Below, piece after piece: positions 35,422 to 41,707 of a DNA stretch of 64,000 bases. The translations under genes were made by a program, and so were the position numbers. The stretch lies in NCBI RefSeq assembly GCF_000813005.1, contig NZ_JSYP01000005.1:124001-188000 (forward strand), given 5' to 3'. Numbering within the stretch: position 1 is the stretch's first letter; every line of letters starts with the position of its first letter. This DNA is from Flavobacterium sp. KMS (GTDB taxonomy: Bacteria > Bacteroidota > Bacteroidia > Flavobacteriales > Flavobacteriaceae). The notes beneath the pieces are model-generated. The model was given only the letters and a program-made list of their open reading frames with translations, searched no databases and had not been told where the DNA came from.

Positions 35422-36675
35422 TTAATTAAACTTGCTTCTTTCGAACCATTTATCGTTTAATGAGAAACCAAGACTAAAATTAGCATAATTTTCTTGAATT
35501 AAACCTGCAGATGTAGTTCCTCTTTTTCCGAACTCCATTCCGAAATTAATATTAGAAAATGTTCCTGAAATAGGGAATCCAGCTCCTAGAGTAAGCCCAA
35601 TATCATTTATGCGCTCTCCATTGATAATCAAACCTGTTTTCTCGTATTTAAGACCAGCTCTATAAGTAACTCTATTAAAGTAACCTGCAAAAGAACTATA
35701 GTTAGGAATATAATAACCTCCTAAACTTGCGCTAGCGTATTTTCCGTATCCTACATTTGATGCAGCATTATAAGTACTTGATTGATCAACTGAATTTTGA
35801 TAAGAAACTTTTCCTCCAATTAACCATTTTCTTGCCTGTCCAACACCTGCACTTAAAGCAAGTTTAAATGGCATATTTACATCTACCTCAGATTTTTGAT
35901 CCGTTCCAGGGTCAATAACACTAAAGTTAAGTCCAGAACCTAACATTCCTGTAGATATATTTCTTGTGTTTTCAGAATTTAATTTACTCTGTAATGTATA
36001 TGTTGCACTAGTAAAAAGAGATAATTTTTTATTAATTTTATATTGGTACATTGCTCCCAAATTAAAATTAACTCCAGATAAATGAGTCGTATTCAACTCT
36101 CTTGTTCCAACTGGAACATCAGTAATAAACTCTAAACTAGTAGTTTCTACCTTACCAAAATTATAATGCATATCAGCACCAATGCTAAAGTTAGGTTTGA
36201 TTTTATAAGCAAATCCTAAATAAACTTTATTCAATCCACCAGAACCATCAAATCTTTTATTGTTATCTCCTGTATTTATAGCAAGCGATTCTATTTGATA
36301 TCCTACAGATGAATATGGAATTAATCCAAAACCTAATCCGAATTTACTTCCTAAAGGCATACCCACAGCTAAATAATCTAAAGCTGTTCTTTGTGCTTTT
36401 GCCGATTCAGTATCTGTTTTTAATGTACTTGAATTGTATGTTCCCCCTATCGTAAAAGCTGTAAGTTTAAGATTTGCGTAACTCGCAGGGTTCTCTAAAT
36501 TCATATGAATACTATCTTGCTCAACTGCAACACCCGACATAGAGCGATTTTCGATAGTTCCTTTAAATCTTACATCTCCAATTCCGTAAAAAGAATAAGG
36601 AGAAGCTGTTCCTTGCTGAGCAAAAGATACGAATGACAAAAGTAAGCAAGCGCTTATTATAATTTTTTTAATCAT
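35422..36675 (-). CDS. Predicted outer-membrane beta-barrel protein
   Basis: A 417-residue secreted protein with a clear signal peptide (ending SFVSFAQQ), then alternating amphipathic strands rich in G, Y and S such as FGLGFGLIPYSSVGYQIES, YLGFAYKIKPNFSIGADMHY and LFTSATYTLQSKL, and a final aromatic strand (FSLGFSLNDKWF). It resembles FadL/PorP-like barrels but has no sequence signature that fixes the ligand. Its start overlaps the coaX stop by 8 nt and lptC follows, so it belongs to an envelope-related operon. Confidence 0.75.
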   Translation of the reverse strand: MIKKIIISACLLLSFVSFAQQGTASPYSFYGIGDVRFKGTIENRSMSGVAVEQDSIHMNLENPASYANLKLTAFTIGGTYNSSTLKTDTESAKAQRTALDYLAVGMPLGSKFGLGFGLIPYSSVGYQIESLAINTGDNNKRFDGSGGLNKVYLGFAYKIKPNFSIGADMHYNFGKVETTSLEFITDVPVGTRELNTTHLSGVNFNLGAMYQYKINKKLSLFTSATYTLQSKLNSENTRNISTGMLGSGLNFSVIDPGTDQKSEVDVNMPFKLALSAGVGQARKWLIGGKVSYQNSVDQSSTYNAASNVGYGKYASASLGGYYIPNYSSFAGYFNRVTYRAGLKYEKTGLIINGERINDIGLTLGAGFPISGTFSNINFGMEFGKRGTTSAGLIQENYANFSLGFSLNDKWFERSKFN

Positions 36676-37402
36676 TGTTGATTTTATATTGAAATGTTTG
36701 ATTCAAACTTTCTAATAAGAAATTTGAATTGGCAAATATGGTATTTTTTAATCGTTTAGCCAAAAAAAGTGCATCACCACCCGTTAAAATTATTATAAAG
36801 TTTGAGTAGTCTGCTTTGTATTGATCGATAAAACCGTCTATTTCATAGACGAATCCGTTTACAACCCCCGAATGCATTGATTCGGGCGTTGAATTCCCTA
36901 CGTATGATTTAGGCTCTTCAAAAGTTAATAACGGAAGTTTTGCTGTATAATTATGAAGCGCTTCGTATCGTAATCGCAACCCTGGAGAAATAGCTCCTCC
37001 CAAATAGTTATCATTTTCGTCGACAAAATCGTATGTAATGCAAGTTCCAGCATCGATAACCAATCTATTTTGATTAGGATATTGCAATGTTGCTCCACTA
37101 GCAAGTATAATTCTATCGATTCCTAAAGTTTTTGGCGTTGCGTAATTATTTTTAAATGGAAAATGACCTTCATTTGTCAAAAAACAAACATTTACGTCAT
37201 TTTCAAAATTCAAAAACGACTCTTTTTCGACATTTCCGACAGACGCAACGACCAAATCGGTCACTTTTTCAAATTTTTTTAAAATTTTTTTAATTTTTAT
37301 TTGGAGCTCATTTTTATCAAAAACAAACAATTCCAAAACAGTATCATTCTCAAAAACAGCACCCTTAATACGAGTATTCCCAACATCGATTGTTAAAACC
37401 AT
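36668..37402 (-). CDS. coaX: Type III pantothenate kinase
   Basis: CoaX phosphorylates pantothenate in the first step of coenzyme A synthesis and, unlike type I kinases, is not inhibited by CoA. The 244-residue protein has the ASKHA fold: phosphate loop TIDVGNTRIKGAVF at the N-terminus, GIDRIILASGA, the substrate loop VIDAGTCITYDFVD, GGAISPGLRLRYEALHNYTAKLP and the adenosine motif ILTGGDA. It is first in the minus-strand operon, diverging from tRNA-Phe. Confidence 0.95.
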   Translation of the reverse strand: MVLTIDVGNTRIKGAVFENDTVLELFVFDKNELQIKIKKILKKFEKVTDLVVASVGNVEKESFLNFENDVNVCFLTNEGHFPFKNNYATPKTLGIDRIILASGATLQYPNQNRLVIDAGTCITYDFVDENDNYLGGAISPGLRLRYEALHNYTAKLPLLTFEEPKSYVGNSTPESMHSGVVNGFVYEIDGFIDQYKADYSNFIIILTGGDALFLAKRLKNTIFANSNFLLESLNQTFQYKINND

Positions 37403-37455
37403 AGCTTCTTACTTTACGAATGCGAAGATACGAATTGATTTTTTTTTAAAATTGT

Positions 37456-37486
37456 TTTGGAGAAACTAAAAAACATTCTATATTTG
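37456..37486 (+). promoter_or_regulatory. tRNA-Phe promoter (-33 and -7)
   Basis: TTTG at 37456-37459, a 19-bp spacer and TATATTTG at 37479-37486 match both parts of the Bacteroidota consensus. The box ends 16 nt before the mature tRNA. This is the best-formed promoter in the window. Confidence 0.75.
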
Positions 37487-37502
37487 CACCCGCAACAAGC
37501 AC

Positions 37503-37575
37503 GGTACCTTAGCTCAGATGGTAGAGCAATGGACTGAAAATCCATGTGTCCCTGGTTCGATCCCTGGAGGTACCA
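37503..37575 (+). tRNA. tRNA-Phe (anticodon GAA)
   Basis: A complete 73-nt cloverleaf. The acceptor GGTACCT (37503-37509) pairs with AGGTACC, the D arm is GCTC/GAGC, the anticodon arm ATGGA-CTGAAAA-TCCAT gives anticodon GAA, and the T arm is CCTGG-TTCGATC-CCTGG with a single U-U mismatch at pair 51-63. The discriminator is A, and the 3' CCA is not encoded, so it must be added after transcription. Confidence 0.96.
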
Positions 37576-37577
37576 CG

Positions 37578-37607
37578 AAACCCGAATAGAAATATTCGGG
37601 TTTTTTG
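37578..37607 (+). terminator. Terminator after tRNA-Phe
   Basis: AAACCCGAATA (37578-37588) pairs perfectly with TATTCGGGTTT (37593-37603) and a T-run follows. Confidence 0.88.
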
Positions 37608-37686
37608 TTTTTAACACTTTTCTGATTTTATTTTCAAAAGAATTTTACCGCAAAGGTCGCTAAGATTTTCACTTATGAATATGTTC

Positions 37687-37790
37687 AAAAACGCAAAGTT
37701 CGCAAAGCTTAATGATAAAGCTTTGCGAACTTTGCGTTTTTACTTTGCGAACTTTGCGTTTTTACTTTGCGATCTTTGCGGTAATTTTTT
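37687..37790. repeat. 24-bp perfect hairpin plus tandem CTTTGCG repeats
   Basis: The segment 37687-37710 is an exact inverted repeat of 37718-37741 with a 7-nt loop; its core is GCAAAGTTCGCAAAGC. The right arm then continues as tandem partial copies of TTTTTACTTTGCGAACTTTG to about 37782. The same AAGCTTTGCGNACTTTGCG unit appears at 60392-60413 and 60506-60525. It separates tRNA-Phe from the convergent lipoprotein gene. Confidence 0.75.
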
Positions 37791-37813
37791 TTTGCGGATA
37801 AAAAACAAAAAAA

Positions 37814-39133
37814 TTATTGATGAAATACAGAAACTGCAGGAAAATAATATCCTGAAAAATTTACCGATGCTGTTTTTTCTCCTGAATCAGCGTTAAATAT
37901 ATAAAGATTGTTTATAGAGAAATTCACACCAAAACCTGAATTTAAGGTATTTACCACCAAAGTATTTTTCTTTCGGTCATAACCAATTCCTGCACCATAT
38001 AAGATATTTGAATTTGTTAATGTAATAAAAGGCGCAGTCAATGACTCTGGAGTACCAGTGTATTTGTAAATTTCTTTACCACCACTAAAACTTCCGTTTT
38101 TAGCAATGAAAACATCATTTTTAGCAGCCGTAATAGATCCCGGATGCCAAGCTCCCCAGCTTCCGTAAGCCTGAAAACCTAATGCAATTTCTTTTACTTC
38201 AAGAGTATTCGAATCTATACTTATAAGATTTTTTCCTCCTGCTGCCCATACTTTTTTATCATCGGTAACAGCAAATCCTAAAACTATACCCGGAATCGTT
38301 TTTTCGACTGCCAATGTTGAAGCATTTATTACAATAACACCTTTTGAAGCAGACAATGCAAAAATATAACCATTGGCCTTAACAACATCTCCAACCTGAC
38401 CTGTAACACCTTCGATTTGCCCATTCACTTCCATCGTATTAAGATTAAGCTTAAATATCCCTTTACCAGAAGTCAAAAGGGCTTGATTTTCATCAATACC
38501 CACAACTGCACGCCAGTCGTTTCCGCCTTTAGCCGGGACTCTTTTTTCTTCTTTTAACGAATAAGCATCAGCTACTACAACAGGTCCGCCAACTTTAGAA
38601 ACTAAAAATAGTTTTTTATTAATGATGGTTCCAAATTCTAATGTAGATGATGCCGGTTTTAAATCTTTATCTGGATTTACTTTTACAAAAACACTGTCTT
38701 CTATAGCTCTTGTATCGTATCTATAAAACCCTACCGTTCCTGTTCCGTGACCAAACCATCCTTCGTTGATCATAAAAAAACCGTTTTCATATGCTCCCCA
38801 TGCATGGATATCATAAGTAAGAGAAACTTTTCCGCCATCATTTTTGGCTATCATTGTAATTTTAAAATCTCCCCTCGTTTCTGGTTTAAAGATATAGGTA
38901 GAATCAGATCCTACTACTTTTCCATCTATCGCCCATTCAAAAGAAACATTTTTTCTATCTGCTAATTTTGAGCTTAATTGAAGTATTTTCCCAACGGTTA
39001 AAGTATCTTTTAATTGCTGTTCGCCTTTTATCACTGGAGGTTCTGTAAAATCATCATCATTGTTACACGAAACTGTTAGCATAATCAAAGAAGCAATTGC
39101 GATTAATTGCTTGGAAAAAAATTGGTTTTTCAT
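37814..39133 (-). CDS. Surface beta-propeller lipoprotein (DUF5074-type)
   Basis: A 439-residue exported lipoprotein (lipobox LTVSC, Cys23). Residues about 35-110 form an Ig/PKD-like domain (VSFEWAIDGKVV, GDFKITMIAKNDGG); the rest is a repeated-strand propeller of the YncE type with NEGWFGHGTGTVGFYRYD, VVNTLNSG and LYIFNADSG. Proteins of this kind in Bacteroidota commonly accompany TonB-dependent receptors under cobalamin riboswitches, which suggests a role in capturing B12 or a related corrinoid at the cell surface. Here a riboswitch lies upstream on the same strand but no receptor gene lies between. Exact ligand unknown. Confidence 0.8.
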   Translation of the reverse strand: MKNQFFSKQLIAIASLIMLTVSCNNDDDFTEPPVIKGEQQLKDTLTVGKILQLSSKLADRKNVSFEWAIDGKVVGSDSTYIFKPETRGDFKITMIAKNDGGKVSLTYDIHAWGAYENGFFMINEGWFGHGTGTVGFYRYDTRAIEDSVFVKVNPDKDLKPASSTLEFGTIINKKLFLVSKVGGPVVVADAYSLKEEKRVPAKGGNDWRAVVGIDENQALLTSGKGIFKLNLNTMEVNGQIEGVTGQVGDVVKANGYIFALSASKGVIVINASTLAVEKTIPGIVLGFAVTDDKKVWAAGGKNLISIDSNTLEVKEIALGFQAYGSWGAWHPGSITAAKNDVFIAKNGSFSGGKEIYKYTGTPESLTAPFITLTNSNILYGAGIGYDRKKNTLVVNTLNSGFGVNFSINNLYIFNADSGEKTASVNFSGYYFPAVSVFHQ

Positions 39134-39470
39134 TATTAAATATTTAAAAAATTATATTACTTAAATTTTTAAATCGAAATACAATTTACTCTTGCAAAAG
39201 TTCTATAAATAAACTTTTGTAAAAGCACAGCATATTGTAAAGCGATACGTTTTAATGATTTTTTTAGTGTAGAAAAGGAAAATATCGAACAGAAAAGCTC
39301 ACAAGAAAGGATTGCTTTTACGATATTATATTTGCAGAAAAAAAATCTCATAAATTCCATTTTTTGGCTTACGAGAATAGAATAGCTAAACAATACCATT
39401 ATCACACAAAGTGAAAAGTATTGTTCTTAATTCAAGCTTCAATCCCCGAAAGCTATTTATTAGTATAAAA
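39134..39470 (-). other. Long leader between riboswitch and propeller gene
   Basis: I see no convincing gene in these 337 nt; a 78-codon frame at 39405-39169 has no signal or domain. Two hairpins are present: CAAAAGTT/AACTTTTG at 39195-39202 and 39212-39219, and AACAATAC/GTATTGTT at 39389-39396 and 39418-39425 with TCAC/GTGA inside. A TATATTTG on the plus strand at 39327-39334 may be chance in such AT-rich sequence. Confidence 0.45.
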
Positions 39471-39630
39471 AAACGGCAGGTCTTCTGACTTACTCCCTAC
39501 ACCCTGCCTTCCCTTTCTAAATGAAAAGTGACGTATTAAAGGGCTTCAGTTAATGAGCTTACAGCTGCGGGACAGTTTTGGATTTACACCAAATTCCCTT
39601 TTAATGTCAATATCATATCGATATGACAAC
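39467..39630 (-). promoter_or_regulatory. Cobalamin (B12) riboswitch
   Basis: Read on the minus strand, the region contains GGGAATTTGGTGTAAATCC, then AACTGTCCCGCAGCTGTAAGC, the conserved core, and the B12 box AGTCAGAAGACCTGCC (39475-39490). GGCAGG (39503-39508) and CCTGCC (39475-39480) can pair, and a run of seven U follows at once (39473-39467), giving a terminator-like expression platform. The switch should repress the downstream propeller lipoprotein when cobalamin is plentiful. The 5' edge is approximate. Confidence 0.92.
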
Positions 39631-39889
39631 CATTTTCTGTTTTAAAATTTGAGCTGCAAAACTAATGTTTTCTTTCGTAACAATGCAATAGTTCTTATTT
39701 GAAAGGCCTTGAGCATTGCTGCAAACTATACTTTATTTTGAATTATCAAACTTTGATCTTCTGAACAAATGTTAAATCAACAAATAATCAGCTTTTGTTA
39801 AAAAACTACCAACTAAATAAGAAAATATCTTATATATTCGTAAAACATCGCCTTATGCTTTTATTTACCATTAAAAACACATTCATTTC
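39631..39889. other. Divergent gap upstream of the MHS transporter
   Basis: No gene seen. It should hold the riboswitch promoter on the minus strand and, on the plus strand, a near-consensus -7 box TATATTCG at 39833-39840 (one mismatch) for the transporter. Confidence 0.35.
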
Positions 39890-41383
39890 ATGAGTAATAC
39901 ATCTACAAAAGGAATTTGGAAAGTTATTTCGGCCTCTTCTATGGGGACGATGATAGAATGGTATGATTTTTATATTTTCGGGAGTTTGGCTGTGGTTATT
40001 TCTACCAAATTTTTCCCATCAGACAATCCTACAGCATCATTTTTGGCAACTCTAGCCACTTTTGCAGCAGGTTTTGTTGTTAGGCCCTTTGGTGCTTTAT
40101 TCTTCGGGCGTCTTGGAGATTTAATTGGGAGAAAATACACTTTTATGGCGACCCTGCTATTAATGGGATGTTCTACTTTTTTAATTGGTTGTATTCCGAG
40201 TTATGATACTATCGGTTTCTTAGCACCAGTATTAGTCTTGATTTTAAGATTATTACAAGGTCTTGCACTTGGTGGAGAATATGGTGGCGCTGCAACTTAT
40301 GTAGCCGAACATGCTCCTGTGGGACAACGCGGGTATTGGACTTCGTGGATTCAAACCACAGCAACCGTTGGCCTTTTTATTTCTTTGATGGTTATTTTAA
40401 TTACAAAAAATACGCTTTCGGCCGAATCTTTTGATTCTTGGGGATGGCGTGTTCCTTTTTGGGTTTCAATTGTAATGGTGGGAGTTTCTTACTTGATACG
40501 TAAAAACATGGATGAATCTCCTGTTTTTGCTAAAGCAAAAAAAGAAGGAAGTATAAGTGTAAACCCTTTAAAAGAAAGTTTTGGAAATAGATATAACCTG
40601 AAATTTGTTTTACTTGCTTTATTTGGTGCAACAATGGGACAAGGTGTTGTTTGGTACACTGGACAATTTTACGCCATGAGTTTTATGAAAACGGTAATGA
40701 GTATCGAATCTTCTCAAGTAGATGGCTTACTAGGAATTGCGTTGTTATTAGGCACTCCGTTTTTTATAGTTTTTGGATGGTTGAGCGACAAGATAGGACG
40801 TAAATATATTATGATGGGCGGAATGCTACTCGCAATTCTACTCTACAGACCTATATATAAACAAATGTATGAAACCGTAAATCTAGACAACAAAATTATC
40901 TCGAATACATATACAACTGAATCCGAAAACAATGCCAAAAAAGAACATTACGTTATTATAAACAATGAATATTCAGATGGCACAATTGCCATGATTAAGC
41001 AAATAAATCATGCTGAAAAAATTAACCCCGAAAGACAAACTACAATCACTATTAACTCTCAAGATAAATGGACATTGATTTTTCTAGTTTTTGTTCAGGT
41101 CTTATTTGTAACAATGGTTTACGGTCCTATTGCAGCTTTCTTGGTAGAAATGTTTCCAGCAAAAATAAGATACACATCGATGTCTTTGCCTTATCATGTT
41201 GGGAACGGAATCTTTGGCGGTTTACTTCCTGCAATTTCAACCTATTTTGTAACGCACTCTAAGGAAGTTGGCAAATCCGACTTTTATCTTGACGGCCTTT
41301 GGTATCCTATTATTATAGCTTCGATATGTTTTGTTATCGGAATGATTTATATTGACAATAAAGACAAAAACACTCACATTTAA
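39890..41383 (+). CDS. MHS-family MFS transporter (metabolite:H+ symporter type)
   Basis: A 497-residue transporter of the ProP/ShiA/KgtP kind. MHS landmarks are SMGTMIEWYDFYIFG at the start, the motif A loop FGRLGDLIGRKYTF, RLLQGLALGGEYGGAATYVAEHAP and the second motif A GWLSDKIGRKYIM. Between helices 9 and 10 lies a hydrophilic insertion of about 75 residues (320-395), which should face the periplasm and is longer than in ProP or KgtP. The substrate, probably an organic acid or osmolyte, cannot be told. It may be co-transcribed with the small gene 12 nt downstream. Confidence 0.9.
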   Translation: MSNTSTKGIWKVISASSMGTMIEWYDFYIFGSLAVVISTKFFPSDNPTASFLATLATFAAGFVVRPFGALFFGRLGDLIGRKYTFMATLLLMGCSTFLIGCIPSYDTIGFLAPVLVLILRLLQGLALGGEYGGAATYVAEHAPVGQRGYWTSWIQTTATVGLFISLMVILITKNTLSAESFDSWGWRVPFWVSIVMVGVSYLIRKNMDESPVFAKAKKEGSISVNPLKESFGNRYNLKFVLLALFGATMGQGVVWYTGQFYAMSFMKTVMSIESSQVDGLLGIALLLGTPFFIVFGWLSDKIGRKYIMMGGMLLAILLYRPIYKQMYETVNLDNKIISNTYTTESENNAKKEHYVIINNEYSDGTIAMIKQINHAEKINPERQTTITINSQDKWTLIFLVFVQVLFVTMVYGPIAAFLVEMFPAKIRYTSMSLPYHVGNGIFGGLLPAISTYFVTHSKEVGKSDFYLDGLWYPIIIASICFVIGMIYIDNKDKNTHI

Positions 41384-41395
41384 TCCCCTTTTACA

Positions 41396-41620
41396 ATGGA
41401 TGTACTAAAACGAATATTAGGAATACTATGGATAATATTATCTATTGCTGCTGCTTACTTTTGCATTTTTGAATTTGGGTTACCGAAACTTGTTTCTGAC
41501 AAACAGGACGATTTAGTCTTCGGAATTATAATTCTATTTATTCTCACTCCTCTAATCGTTTTAGGTCTTGGTACTTTTGGGTACTTTTCATTGATAGGTG
41601 AATATGATAAGAAAAAATAA
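41396..41620 (+). CDS. Small hypothetical membrane protein
   Basis: A 74-residue protein with two helices, ILGILWIILSIAAAYFCIF and FGIIILFILTPLIVLGLGTFGYF, separated by a short charged loop (PKLVSDKQDD). No known family. Only 12 nt from the MHS transporter and followed by a terminator, it may be a small partner of the transporter; that is a guess from position. Confidence 0.72.
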   Translation: MDVLKRILGILWIILSIAAAYFCIFEFGLPKLVSDKQDDLVFGIIILFILTPLIVLGLGTFGYFSLIGEYDKKK

Positions 41621-41654
41621 ATTACATTTTCTATTTCCTAAAATTACTTAAAAC

Positions 41655-41691
41655 AAAAAAGCTGCCTATAATGACTTATAGACAGCTTTTT
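41655..41691. terminator. Bidirectional terminator between convergent genes
   Basis: AAAAAGCTGcCTATAA pairs with TTATAGaCAGCTTTTT with one mismatch and a four-base loop, serving the small membrane gene on plus and the amylase gene on minus. Confidence 0.85.
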
Positions 41692-41707
41692 AACTAACTA
41701 AACAAAA

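Noticed and set aside
37503..37575. tRNA-Phe as an attachment site of an integrated element
   Set aside because: I found no direct copy of its 3' end nearby and no integrase; the following hairpin is a terminator.
39169..39405. 78-codon minus-strand frame in the riboswitch leader
   Set aside because: No ribosome-binding context, signal or domain; the predicted protein is an unstructured mix typical of chance frames. It is also not a remnant of a TonB receptor as far as I can read.
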